A DNA stretch of 64,000 nucleotides from Streptomyces agglomeratus (GTDB lineage Bacteria > Actinomycetota > Actinomycetes > Streptomycetales > Streptomycetaceae), in the NCBI RefSeq assembly GCF_001746415.1, contig NZ_MEHJ01000001.1, positions 5,648,501 to 5,712,500 on the forward strand. Direction: 5' to 3'. The notes beneath the pieces were generated by a model. It saw nothing but the letters and a program-made list of their open reading frames with translations. It made no database searches and was not told the DNA's origin. Of the stretch, positions 33,936-42,308 are shown one piece after another. Position 1 is the stretch's first letter, and every line of letters starts with the position of its first letter. Made by a program: the position numbers and the translations under genes.

Positions 33936-35981
33936 ATGGCGTACAGGATGCGTATGGGCCGGACCGGAGCGGCATTGGTGGCCGCCGGTCTGCTCGTGGT
34001 GGCGGCCCCGCCGACGGGCGCCGGGGCGGCCACCGTGCCCCGCATCGACCTCCGGGTGCTGGTCGTCGACGACGGCGGCGACGCCGTGGAAGCGGTCGAG
34101 TCCGAGCTGCGCGGCACCGGCGTCCCGTACACCCTCGTACGGCTCGGACAGGAGGGCCGGCCGGTGATCGACGCGGCCTTCCTCGCCGACACGGTGGACG
34201 GACGGCCCCGCGCCAAGTACCAGGGCGTCGTCCTGCCGAACGCGGACCCGTTCGGCGCCGGCTCGGCCGAGGCGGACGCCCTGGCCGCGTACGAGCGGAC
34301 CTTCGGCGTCCGGCAGGTCGACGCGTACAGCTGGGCACATCCGGGTGTCGGGCTCGACTACACCACCGACGGCGGGTACGCCGGACCGCTCGACGGCGTC
34401 GAAGCGGCGGTGACCCCGGCGGGCAGGGCGGGCCCGTTCGGGTACCTGGACGGCGCCGTCGAGTTCGAGGACAACTCGCCGTCCGTCGGCGAGAGCTACG
34501 GATACGCGGGCCGGCCCCGCGAGGGCTACACCAGCTACCTGGACATCCCGGTCGGCGGGGACGGCGGCGGCCGGGCCAGCCTGGTCGGCGAGTACGCCCA
34601 CGACGGGCGCCGCGAACTGGTCGTCACCTTCGCCCACAACCAGCACCAGCGGCAGTTCCGGCTGCTCGCGCGCGGCATCGTCGAATGGCTCACCCAGGGT
34701 GTCCACCTCGGCCAGAGCCGCAACTACTTCTCCGTCCACGTCGACGACGTCTTCGCCCCCGACAGCCGCTGGGACACCGCACTCAACTGCACCCCCGGCG
34801 ACTTCGACTGCGGCGACGGCGAGGGCGGCGGCACCACGCCGATCCGGATGAGCGCCGCCGACGCGCGGTACGCCGCCGAGTGGCAGCAGAGCGCCGGTTT
34901 CACCCTCGACATGGTCTTCAACGGCGGCTCCGGCGAGGCGTGGAAGGCGGAGAATCCGGCTAGTGGCGGCAGTGACCCGCTCACCGCGCAGCTGCTGGCC
35001 GACCGGGCGAAGTACCGCTGGGTGAACCACACGTACACGCACCCCTTCCTCGGCTGCGTGCAGGACACCTCGACCGTCCCCTGGCAGTGCGCGAAGAACG
35101 CGGCGGGCAGCACGCTGTGGATGAGCCGCGCAGAGATCGCCGCCCAGATCAGGAACAACCACAGCTGGGCGGCGGCCAGGGGCATCGCCGTCGACCGGAC
35201 GGAGCTGGTCACCGGTGAGCACTCGGGCCTCAAGACCCTCCCGCAGCAGCCGGCGGACAACCCGAACCTGGCGGGCGCCCTCGCCGACAGCGGCGTGAAG
35301 TGGGTGGCGAGCGACAACTCGCGCGAGCCGGGCCAGCGGGCCGTCGGCGGCGCCCTCACCGTGCCCCGCCACCCGATGAACGTGTACTACAACGTCGGCA
35401 CCGCCGCCGAGATGACCGACGAGTACAACTGGATCTACAGCAGCAGGGCCGACGGCGGCAGCGGCGTCTGCGAGGCCAACCCCGGCTCGACCTGCCTCGG
35501 CGAACCGCTCGACCCCGCCACGGGCTACGCGGAGTACATCGCGCCGCAGGAGGCACGTACCGCGCTCGGCCACGTCATCGCCAACGACCCGCGCCCGCAC
35601 TACGTCCACCAGTCCAACCTGGCCGAGGAGCGGATCCTCTACCCCGTCCTGGACAAGGTTCTGGGCGACTACCGCTCCCTCTTCGCGGACAACACCCCGG
35701 TCGTCAACCCGCGCCACCGGGACGTCGGTACCGAGCTGTCCCGGCGCGCCGCGTGGGACAAGGCGCTCGCCGACGGCAGGGTCACGGCGTACCGCATCGG
35801 AACGACCGTCACCGTCAAGGCGCCGTCGGGGGTCGTCGCGCCCGTCACCGCCCCGGAGGGGGCGCGCAAGCAACTGCTGTTCGGTACGGGCGTGTTCGGC
35901 GCGGCGTACGCGGGACAGCGCTCGGCCTGGACCGCGCCCGAATCGCTCCAGCAGGCGGTCACGCTCCGGCTTCCGGCCTGA
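33936..35981 (+). CDS. exported polysaccharide deacetylase, Agd3/PelA-deacetylase-like (CE18-type)
   Basis: The product has 681 residues. The signal peptide spans residues 1-32 (basic start, ALVAAGLLVVAAP, GAGAA cleavage region). An N-terminal domain of about 230 residues (RVLVVDDGGD...AHNQHQRQFRLLARGIVEWLTQG) precedes the catalytic part. HVDDVFAPDSRWD (Asp270-Asp271) and HTYTH (His365 and His369, an HxxxH pair) are the metal-site pattern of CE4-like deacetylases. YVHQSNLAE near the end probably adds a further active-site His. A C-terminal beta-rich stretch ends the chain. This order of domains matches the fungal galactosaminogalactan deacetylase Agd3, and Pel is processed by a comparable PelA domain. 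It should remove N-acetyl groups outside the cell. It is followed by PelF-like, Sph3-like and GH114 genes. Confidence 0.82.
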   Translation: MAYRMRMGRTGAALVAAGLLVVAAPPTGAGAATVPRIDLRVLVVDDGGDAVEAVESELRGTGVPYTLVRLGQEGRPVIDAAFLADTVDGRPRAKYQGVVLPNADPFGAGSAEADALAAYERTFGVRQVDAYSWAHPGVGLDYTTDGGYAGPLDGVEAAVTPAGRAGPFGYLDGAVEFEDNSPSVGESYGYAGRPREGYTSYLDIPVGGDGGGRASLVGEYAHDGRRELVVTFAHNQHQRQFRLLARGIVEWLTQGVHLGQSRNYFSVHVDDVFAPDSRWDTALNCTPGDFDCGDGEGGGTTPIRMSAADARYAAEWQQSAGFTLDMVFNGGSGEAWKAENPASGGSDPLTAQLLADRAKYRWVNHTYTHPFLGCVQDTSTVPWQCAKNAAGSTLWMSRAEIAAQIRNNHSWAAARGIAVDRTELVTGEHSGLKTLPQQPADNPNLAGALADSGVKWVASDNSREPGQRAVGGALTVPRHPMNVYYNVGTAAEMTDEYNWIYSSRADGGSGVCEANPGSTCLGEPLDPATGYAEYIAPQEARTALGHVIANDPRPHYVHQSNLAEERILYPVLDKVLGDYRSLFADNTPVVNPRHRDVGTELSRRAAWDKALADGRVTAYRIGTTVTVKAPSGVVAPVTAPEGARKQLLFGTGVFGAAYAGQRSAWTAPESLQQAVTLRLPA

Positions 35982-35982
35982 C

Positions 35983-36030
35983 GGCCCAACTGCCCAACTG
36001 CCCAACTGTCCGACTGTCCGACTGTCCGGC
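35983..36030 (+). repeat. six-copy 8-bp tandem repeat
   Basis: Six units of TG-C/T-CC-A/G-AC (first unit GGCCCAAC, last unit TGTCCGGC) run without gaps from just after the deacetylase stop up to a hairpin. Three CCCAA-type units are followed by three TCCG-type units. Confidence 0.75.
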
Positions 36031-36031
36031 C

Positions 36032-36065
36032 CGGGCGGGCCGGGGACCCGTCCCCGGCCCGCCCG
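36032..36065. terminator. hairpin between deacetylase and PelF-like genes
   Basis: A perfect 15-bp stem (36032-36046 with 36051-36065) and a 4-nt loop abuts the tandem repeat. As the downstream gene is only 79 nt away on the same strand, it may act as a partial terminator or attenuator. Confidence 0.75.
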
Positions 36066-36144
36066 CCGCCCTGCCCGACCGCCCGGTGCTGCCCGACCAC
36101 CAGCACCGGCACCGCACTCCGCACTCGCCCTGGGGGACACGCAC

Positions 36145-37689
36145 ATGAGCCGCGGGCATCACGTCAGCATGCTCACCGAAGGCACCTATCCGCACGTCCA
36201 GGGAGGCGTCAGCACCTGGTGCGACCAGCTCGTCCGGGGGATGCCGGACGTCGACTTCCACATCGTCTCGCTCACCGGCAGCGGCCGCGAGCCCGTCACC
36301 TGGGAGCTCCCCGACAACGTCTACCGGCACACGACGGTCCCGCTGTGGGGAGGCCCGGCCGGGGCGCGCGGCGCACGACGCGGCCCGCGCCCCCTCGTCG
36401 GCCGCGACCGCCGCCGCTTCCTCGGCGCGTACGAACGCTTCCTGCTCGCCGTCCTCGACCCGGAGGCCGGCTGCGACTTCGGCCACGAGCTGTACCTCCT
36501 CGCCGCACTCGCCCGCCAGGGCCGGCTGACCCCCGCCCTGCGCTCGGACGCCGCCCTGCGGACACTGACCCGCGTCTGGACGATGCGGCACCTGGCGACC
36601 GCCCGCGCCGAACCGACGCTCCACGACGCGCTCACCGCCGGCGACCTGCTGGAGCACCTGCTGAGGCCGCTGGCCACCCGGATCCCGGCCGACAGCGTCG
36701 CGCACGCCGTCAGCAGCGGACTCGCGACGCTGCCCGCGCTGACCGCCAAGCACTTCGACGGCGCGCCCTTCCTCCTCACCGAGCACGGCATCTACCTGCG
36801 CGAGCGCTACCTCGGCCAGCGCACCGCGACCCAGCGCTGGCCGGTCAAGGCGCTGCTGCTCGGCTTCTACCGGGAGCTGAATTCGCTCGGCTACCGCGAG
36901 GCCGACCTGATCACTCCCTGCAACCAGTACAACCGCCGCTGGGAGGAGCGGGGCGGCGCGCCCGCCGAGCGCATCCGCACCGTCTACAACGGCGTCGACC
37001 CGCACCTCTTCCCGCACGCGGGCCCCGAACCGGACGTCCCCACCCTGACCTGGGCCGGCCGCATCGACCCGATCAAGGACCTGGAAACGCTCGTACGGGC
37101 CTACGCGCTCGCCCGCGCCCGGCTGCCGGAGCTGAGGCTGAGGCTCTTCGGCGGGGTGCCGGAGGGCGGCGAGGAGTACCGCACGAAACTGGAGAAGCTG
37201 GCGGCCGAGCTGGGCGTGAGCGACGGCATCACCTTCGAGGGGCGCATATCCGACGTGGCCCGCGCCTACGGGGCCGGGCACGTCGTGATGCTCTCCAGCA
37301 TCAGCGAAGGCTTTCCCTTCAGCATCCTCGAAGCGATGTCGTGCGGGCGGACGACGGTGTCGACGGACGTCGGAGGCGTACGGGAGGCCGTCGGCGACAC
37401 GGGGCTCGTGGTGCCGCCGCGCGAACCGGACGCCATGGCGCGGGCGGTGCTCGACCTGATGGGCGACGAGGCCCGGCGGACCGAACTCGGGCGGCTCGCG
37501 AGGCAGCGGGTGATCGACCTGTTCACGCTGCGGCGCTCGGTCGAGGGATTCCGCGAGATCTACCGCGAACTGGACGACCGCGGCGTACCGGAGACCGTCG
37601 CGCCCGCCGCTCCGCTTCTTCCCGCCCACTGGACGACCGAGCTCAGGGACCCCTGGTGGAACGACCTGACGACGCACGGGGCGGCGTGA
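36145..37689 (+). CDS. PelF-like GT4 glycosyltransferase
   Basis: The product has 514 residues of GT-B fold, cytoplasmic. The N-terminus SMLTEGTYPHVQGGVSTWCDQLV is the recognisable PelF-type opening, with GG-V-S acceptor loop. The donor half has TWAGRIDPIKDLETLVRAY and the E-x7-E motif SEGFPFSILEAM (Glu388 and Glu396), followed by DVGGVREAV. Pseudomonas PelF polymerises UDP-GalNAc/GlcNAc for Pel polysaccharide. The flanking deacetylase, GH135-like and GH114 genes fit a galactosamine polymer here too. Compared with PelF the middle region is Arg-rich and longer. Its TGA overlaps the next ATG by one base. Confidence 0.88.
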   Translation: MSRGHHVSMLTEGTYPHVQGGVSTWCDQLVRGMPDVDFHIVSLTGSGREPVTWELPDNVYRHTTVPLWGGPAGARGARRGPRPLVGRDRRRFLGAYERFLLAVLDPEAGCDFGHELYLLAALARQGRLTPALRSDAALRTLTRVWTMRHLATARAEPTLHDALTAGDLLEHLLRPLATRIPADSVAHAVSSGLATLPALTAKHFDGAPFLLTEHGIYLRERYLGQRTATQRWPVKALLLGFYRELNSLGYREADLITPCNQYNRRWEERGGAPAERIRTVYNGVDPHLFPHAGPEPDVPTLTWAGRIDPIKDLETLVRAYALARARLPELRLRLFGGVPEGGEEYRTKLEKLAAELGVSDGITFEGRISDVARAYGAGHVVMLSSISEGFPFSILEAMSCGRTTVSTDVGGVREAVGDTGLVVPPREPDAMARAVLDLMGDEARRTELGRLARQRVIDLFTLRRSVEGFREIYRELDDRGVPETVAPAAPLLPAHWTTELRDPWWNDLTTHGAA

Positions 37690-39188
37690 TGAGCGGCTCA
37701 CCGCGCATCGACGCGGGCACGGGCGCGGGCGCCCGGCGGGACAGACCGGCCCGCATGCCGCAGCAGCGGCCGCACTGGGCGGCGGATCCCCTGCGCGAAC
37801 TGGCCGACCGGCTGGGGGAGTCGGTGCCGGCCGCCGTGCACCCCGACGAGATCGCCGCGATCCTCGAATCCGACGGCATGACGGACGACCACATCCGGCT
37901 CACATACGGCCGCGAGGACTCCTTCGCCCTGGCCGAGGACCTGTTCGCCCGGGTGCCCCGGACCGGCCCGCCGCCCCGGCCGGAGCCCCCGCCGCCGGCC
38001 GCGGTCCCGTGGCGCGCCGGCCTGGCCGGATGTCTGCTGCGCGGGCTGGTGTTCGCGCTCCCGGGGCTCGCGTACGTCCTGGGGGCGCCGTTCCTGGCCG
38101 ACGCGGCGGGGGAGGGGCGCGGACTGCCCGCCGGGACGGACGTGCTCCTGGTGGGCGCGCTCGCCGGCTGGGCGTGGAACCAGGCGCTGGCGCACCGCGC
38201 GTACGCCTGGCTGGGCCTCGGTGACCGCGCGTCGGCGGCCCGCGCCCTGCTCATCGGGGCTCCGGCGGGCGCGCTGCTCGGCACGGCGGCGGCGCTCGCG
38301 GTGACCGGGCCGGGGGAGGGCGCGGCGCTCGCCTTCGCCACGGCGCAGGCGGTGTACCAGGGCGCGGCGACGGCACTGCTCGTCCTGGCCCGCGACCGCC
38401 TGCTGCTGTACGCCCTCACCCCGATGGCCCTCGGCGCCCTGCTGACCCTGGCGCTCGACGTCCCGGTGGTGGTGCGGGCGGCGCTGCTGGCGGTGTCGGG
38501 GGCGGCCGTCCTCGCCCTGGCCGGCCGCGAGGTGCTGCGGGCCGGGAAGGTCCGGCGCGGGAGCGCGCGGGCGGCCTCCAACCCCCGGGCCGCCTGCGGC
38601 CCTTCGCTGTGGCGGTCGCTGCCGTACGGGATCTTCGGCCTGGCGACCGGTGTGCTCGTGCTGTACGCCGTCCTCCAGAACCTGCTCGGCCCGGGCACCA
38701 CCGGCGTTGTGGCCGCCCCGGGAGCCGTCGCGCTCACGCTCAGCATGGGGCCCGCGGAGTGGCTCCTGTACCGGTTCCGGCGCGGGTGTGACGCGGGGCT
38801 GCGGGCGAGTACCGCCCACTCCGCGTTCCGGCGGGCCGCCACGCTCACCCTCGCCCGGTGCCTCGGCGGCTACCTCGTCGTACTGCTCGCACTCCTCGCC
38901 GCGACGACCGTACTGTGGATCGGCGCGCCCGTGCCCGACACGACCCGCGCGGCCGGTCTGCTGTTCATAGGCGTCATGCTGTGGACGGGGCTGCTGCTCC
39001 AGGCGTTCGGCGCGGTGGCCGTCGCGGCGACCGTCTGCGCGGTGGCCGCGCTCCTCCAGACGGCGGCCCTGTTCACCGGCCCGGCCGTCACCGGCACCGT
39101 CGCGCTCGCCGTCCCCGGCGTCGCGTCGGCCGTACTGGCGGTCCTCGTCTGCGTACTGCTCGGCCGTGCGACGGCCCACCGCCCCTGA
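37689..39188 (+). CDS. polytopic membrane protein, candidate PelG-like polysaccharide transporter
   Basis: The product has 499 residues. About 105 soluble residues come first (HPDEIAAILESDGMTDDHIRLTYG), then a Pro-rich hinge and roughly 11-12 hydrophobic helices through to the C-terminus. Size and helix number resemble PelG (a MATE/MOP-like flippase), but I see no sequence motif that proves homology. The soluble head is not a PelG feature. It starts on the last base of the PelF-like gene, so the two are translated together. A role in exporting the polymer is inferred from position. Confidence 0.7.
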   Translation: MSGSPRIDAGTGAGARRDRPARMPQQRPHWAADPLRELADRLGESVPAAVHPDEIAAILESDGMTDDHIRLTYGREDSFALAEDLFARVPRTGPPPRPEPPPPAAVPWRAGLAGCLLRGLVFALPGLAYVLGAPFLADAAGEGRGLPAGTDVLLVGALAGWAWNQALAHRAYAWLGLGDRASAARALLIGAPAGALLGTAAALAVTGPGEGAALAFATAQAVYQGAATALLVLARDRLLLYALTPMALGALLTLALDVPVVVRAALLAVSGAAVLALAGREVLRAGKVRRGSARAASNPRAACGPSLWRSLPYGIFGLATGVLVLYAVLQNLLGPGTTGVVAAPGAVALTLSMGPAEWLLYRFRRGCDAGLRASTAHSAFRRAATLTLARCLGGYLVVLLALLAATTVLWIGAPVPDTTRAAGLLFIGVMLWTGLLLQAFGAVAVAATVCAVAALLQTAALFTGPAVTGTVALAVPGVASAVLAVLVCVLLGRATAHRP

Positions 39189-39198
39189 GGATGCCCAC

Positions 39199-39834
39199 GT
39201 GAAGAACCTGCTCGTGCCCTTCTACGAGCACCCCGCCGGGCGCCCGGACGCCTGGGACGCCGTCGTCCGGGCGGCCCCCCGCCTGTACGGCGTCGTGCTC
39301 AACCCCGACAGCGGCCCGGGCGCCGCGCCCGATCCCGCCTTCGCCGCCGTGTCGACGCGCCTGCGCGGGGCGGGCGTTCGCGTCCTCGGGTACGCCGACA
39401 CCGACTACGCGCGCCGCCCGCACGCCGCCGTGGTCCGGGACCTGCTGCGCCACCGCGACTGGTACGGCGCGGACGGCGCGTTCCTGGACCGGGTGACGTC
39501 GGGGGCGGACGCGCTCGCCCACTACCGGCGGCTCGCCGCCGGCGCCCGCGTGGCCGGCGCGGCGGCCCTCGTGCTCAACCACGGCGTCCACCCCGACCCC
39601 GGCTACCTCGAACTCGCCGATCTGCTGGTCACGTTCGAGGGCACCTGGGACACGTACCAGTGCGCCCCCGGGCCCCCGCCGTGGACGGCGGCGCACCCGC
39701 CCGGCCGGTTCTGCCACCTGGTGTACGCCGCACCGCCCGGCGCCGCCTTCACCGCCGGCGTCGGCTGTGCCGTACCGGGCGGGACACCGCACCCCTGGGG
39801 GACCCTGCCGCACGCCCTGGAGGCGGTCCGGTGA
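39199..39834 (+). CDS. spherulin-4/Sph3-like (GH135-type) protein
   Basis: The product has 211 residues of TIM-barrel pattern. LLVPFYEHP and YGVVLNPDSGPG (near residue 35), VLGYADTDYARRP, YGADGAFLDRV, LNHGVHPDPGYLELADLLVTFEG (Glu near 145) and CHLVYAAPPG follow the spherulation-specific family 4 order, whose fungal member Sph3 cleaves galactosaminogalactan. The Asn, Asp and Glu positions expected in the active site are present. No signal peptide or membrane anchor is visible, unlike Sph3. The GTG at 39199 lies 10 nt after the membrane-protein stop, and its end overlaps the GH114 start (GTGA). Confidence 0.8.
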   Translation: MKNLLVPFYEHPAGRPDAWDAVVRAAPRLYGVVLNPDSGPGAAPDPAFAAVSTRLRGAGVRVLGYADTDYARRPHAAVVRDLLRHRDWYGADGAFLDRVTSGADALAHYRRLAAGARVAGAAALVLNHGVHPDPGYLELADLLVTFEGTWDTYQCAPGPPPWTAAHPPGRFCHLVYAAPPGAAFTAGVGCAVPGGTPHPWGTLPHALEAVR

Positions 39835-40637
39835 GGCGCCGACGCGTGTTCCTCCTCGTGCTGCTCCCGCTGCTGCTCCTCGCGGGCTGCACGGGCGGCG
39901 GCCCGCCCGCCCCCGACGACCGCGGACCGGCAGCCGCCCGCTGGCAGCCGGAGCCCGGTCTCGCCTGGCAGTGGCAGCTCAGTGGCGCACTGGACCCGGC
40001 CGTCGACGTGCCGGTGTACGACATCGACGGCTTCGATCACCCCGCCTCGGCCGTCGCTGACCTGCACCGCCGGGGCCGGAAGGTCATCTGCTACCTCTCC
40101 ACCGGCGCGTGGGAGGACTTCAGGCCGGACGCCGGCGAGTTCCCCGCGTCCGTACTGGGCCGGGGCAACGGCTGGAAGGGCGAGCGCTGGCTCGACATCC
40201 GCCGTACCGACGTGCTGGAGCCCCTGATGGCCCGCCGCATGGACCTGTGCCGCGAGAAGGGCTTCGACGCCGTCGAGCCCGACAACATGGACGGCTACCG
40301 CAACCGGACCGGCTTCCCCCTCACCGCGGCCCACCAGCTCGCCTACAACCGCCTGATCGCCCGCCTGGCCCACGACCGGGGCCTGGCCGTCGGCCTCAAG
40401 AACGACCTCGACCAGATCCCGGAACTGGTGGGCGACTTCGACTTCGCGGTCAACGAGCAGTGCGCCCAGTACGACGAATGCCCGAAGCTCACCCCGTTCG
40501 TACGGGCCGGCAAGGCGGTCTTCCACGTGGAGTACGAGCTGCCGACGAGCCGCTTCTGTCCGCAGGCGCGCGAGCTGGGGCTCAGCTCGATGCGCAAGAA
40601 GTACGACCTGGGGGTGTGGCGCCAACCCTGCGCGTAG
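39831..40637 (+). CDS. GH114 endo-alpha-1,4-polygalactosaminidase-like lipoprotein
   Basis: The product has 268 residues. It starts VRRRRVFLLVLLPLLLLAGC, a lipoprotein signal with the LAGC lipobox (Cys near residue 20). The barrel has YDIDGFD (Asp64), VICYLSTGAWEDFRPD, WLDIRRTDVLEPLMARRMDLC and EPDNMDGY (Glu149), the GH114 catalytic pattern shared by Aspergillus Ega3 and the PelA hydrolase domain. It should cut galactosamine-rich polymer at the outer membrane face or act as an export-coupled editor. The GTG overlaps the previous stop by 4 nt. Last gene of the cluster; cobS is convergent 46 nt away. Confidence 0.88.
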   Translation: MRRRRVFLLVLLPLLLLAGCTGGGPPAPDDRGPAAARWQPEPGLAWQWQLSGALDPAVDVPVYDIDGFDHPASAVADLHRRGRKVICYLSTGAWEDFRPDAGEFPASVLGRGNGWKGERWLDIRRTDVLEPLMARRMDLCREKGFDAVEPDNMDGYRNRTGFPLTAAHQLAYNRLIARLAHDRGLAVGLKNDLDQIPELVGDFDFAVNEQCAQYDECPKLTPFVRAGKAVFHVEYELPTSRFCPQARELGLSSMRKKYDLGVWRQPCA

Positions 40638-40682
40638 CGCTGCCTGTCGGCGTCCGCCCGCGATCCGTCCCCCCGCGACCCG

Positions 40683-41465
40683 TCAGCCGAGCACCAGCAC
40701 CACCAGTGCCGCCGTCGCGGCCGTCTCCGCCACCCCGCCGAAGACGTCCCCGGTGACCCCGCCGAAGCGCCGCACGCAGTGGCGCAGCAGCACGTGCCCG
40801 GCGGCGAGTGCGCCCAGCACGGCGGCGGCGTACTGGAGCGCGCCGTACGGGCCCCACAGCGCACCCCCGGCGCCCGCTCCGGCGGCGGCCACGACGGCCG
40901 CCACGGCTGCCCCCCGCGCTGTCGGCACCGTCCCCGCCACCACCGCGCCGAGCCCGTCCGGACGGGCCGCGGGAACGCCCGTACGGGAAGCGAGAGTCAG
41001 GGCGAGACGGGCGGCGACGGCAGAGACGACGGCGCCGGCCGCGCCGTGCGCCCACCCGGCGGCGTACAGCTCACCGAGGGCGGCGACCTGGGCGAGGAGC
41101 ACCAACAGCAGCGTGATGACGCCGAAGGGGCCGATGTCCGACTGCTTCATGATGCGCAGCGCCTCTTCGGCCGGTTTGGCGCTGCCCAGCCCGTCGGCCG
41201 TGTCGGCGAGGCCGTCGAGGTGCAGGCCCCGGGTGAGGACGGCGGGCACGGCGGCGCTCGCCACGGCGGCGAGCAGCGGCCCCGCGCCGAGCAGGAGGAG
41301 TACGGCGCCGGCGGCCGCCGCGCACAGGCCCACGACGAGCCCGGCGAGGGGAGCGCACAGCATTCCGGCGCGCGCCGCCCCGCGGTCCCACCGGGTCACG
41401 CGTACGGGCAGCACGGTGAGGGTGCCGAAGGCGAAACGTATGCCGTCGCTGAGGAGAGAGGTCAC
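40683..41465 (-). CDS. cobS: adenosylcobinamide-GDP ribazoletransferase
   Basis: CobS joins adenosylcobinamide-GDP and alpha-ribazole (phosphate), the last step of cobalamin assembly, in the membrane. The product has about 260 residues and is very Ala/Leu/Val-rich with 6-7 helices. DGIRFAFGTLTVLPV opens it, and GLHLDGLADTADGLGS is the conserved Asp-rich catalytic motif, followed by IMKQSDIGPFGV. The start could be the GTG at 41465 or one three codons earlier at 41474; neither has a clear Shine-Dalgarno. The cobT and cobU genes lie about 4 kb away on the same strand. Confidence 0.93.
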   Translation of the reverse strand: MTSLLSDGIRFAFGTLTVLPVRVTRWDRGAARAGMLCAPLAGLVVGLCAAAAGAVLLLLGAGPLLAAVASAAVPAVLTRGLHLDGLADTADGLGSAKPAEEALRIMKQSDIGPFGVITLLLVLLAQVAALGELYAAGWAHGAAGAVVSAVAARLALTLASRTGVPAARPDGLGAVVAGTVPTARGAAVAAVVAAAGAGAGGALWGPYGALQYAAAVLGALAAGHVLLRHCVRRFGGVTGDVFGGVAETAATAALVVLVLG

Positions 41466-41543
41466 GGCGCGCACGCTAGTCGCCGGGGGCGGCCGGTAGG
41501 TTGCGCATAACGCACAAAACCGCCCAGAGGGGAACCGAGTGGC

Positions 41544-42308
41544 ATGGGTCACTGGTGGTATCGCAACATCCTCGAGCCGGGAAAACTTCCGCTGCTGCTG
41601 GCCCTGCTCTCCTTCGTCCTCACCTTCGCGATCACCCGCACCATCACCCGGCTGATCCGGGCGGGCCGCGGCCCCTTCCGGAACGTCTCACCCGGCGGTC
41701 TGCACATCCACCACGTGGTCCCCGGCGTGATCCTGATGACGATCGGCGGCTTCGGGGCGGTGGCCACCGGCGCGCACGGCGTCAGCTCGGCGATCTGCGC
41801 GGTGATCTTCGGGATGGGCGCGGGGCTGGTCCTCGACGAGTTCGCGCTCGTCCTCCATCTCGACGACGTGTACTGGAGCGAACAGGGCCGGCAGAGCGTG
41901 GAGGTCGTCGTCGTGACCGCCGCCGTGGTGGGACTGGTCCTCATCGGTTCCGTGCCGTTCGGGGTGAACCAGCTGACACCGGACGAGCGGCAGAGCCGCG
42001 CCGCGCTGATCCTGAACGTGCTCTTCAATTTCATGCTCGCGCTGATCGCGCTGAGCAAGGGCAAGGTGCTCACCGCGCTCTTCGGCACCGTCGTGCCCGT
42101 CGTCGCGCTCGTCGGCGCGATCCGGCTGGCCAAGCCCGGTTCGCCGTGGGCCAGGCGCCTCTACCGCCGGCGCCCCAGGGCCCGCGCCAGAGCGGCGCTG
42201 CGCCTGTGGCACCACGACCGCCGCTGGTCGGGGCCCAGCCGGAAGGTTCAGGACTGGATCGGCGGGACTCCGACCCCCGAGCGGGCGCCGGTGTCCGGCA
42301 AGAAGTGA
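41544..42308 (+). CDS. conserved integral membrane protein with HIHH motif
   Basis: The product has 254 residues. About five helices occupy residues 15-200 and the C-terminal 50 residues are strongly basic. Between helices 1 and 2 is SPGGLHIHHVVPG, and between helices 2 and 3 LDEFALVLHLDDVYW. The clustered His and Asp/Glu residues look like a metal site at the membrane face. I do not know a characterised member. GGGGA precedes the ATG. Its last 61 nt overlap the convergent rhomboid-like gene. Confidence 0.82.
   Translation: MGHWWYRNILEPGKLPLLLALLSFVLTFAITRTITRLIRAGRGPFRNVSPGGLHIHHVVPGVILMTIGGFGAVATGAHGVSSAICAVIFGMGAGLVLDEFALVLHLDDVYWSEQGRQSVEVVVVTAAVVGLVLIGSVPFGVNQLTPDERQSRAALILNVLFNFMLALIALSKGKVLTALFGTVVPVVALVGAIRLAKPGSPWARRLYRRRPRARARAALRLWHHDRRWSGPSRKVQDWIGGTPTPERAPVSGKK

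Noticed and set aside
33783..36146. 787-codon frame antisense to the deacetylase gene
   Set aside because: It has shadow composition and no motifs, and its last 15 codons coincide with the small leader ORF, which has its own Shine-Dalgarno.
36219..39188. 989-codon plus-strand open frame across the PelF-like and membrane-protein genes
   Set aside because: The first 490 codons are an Arg/Pro/Gly-rich out-of-frame reading of the PelF-like gene. Only the part from 37689, with real transmembrane segments, is coding.
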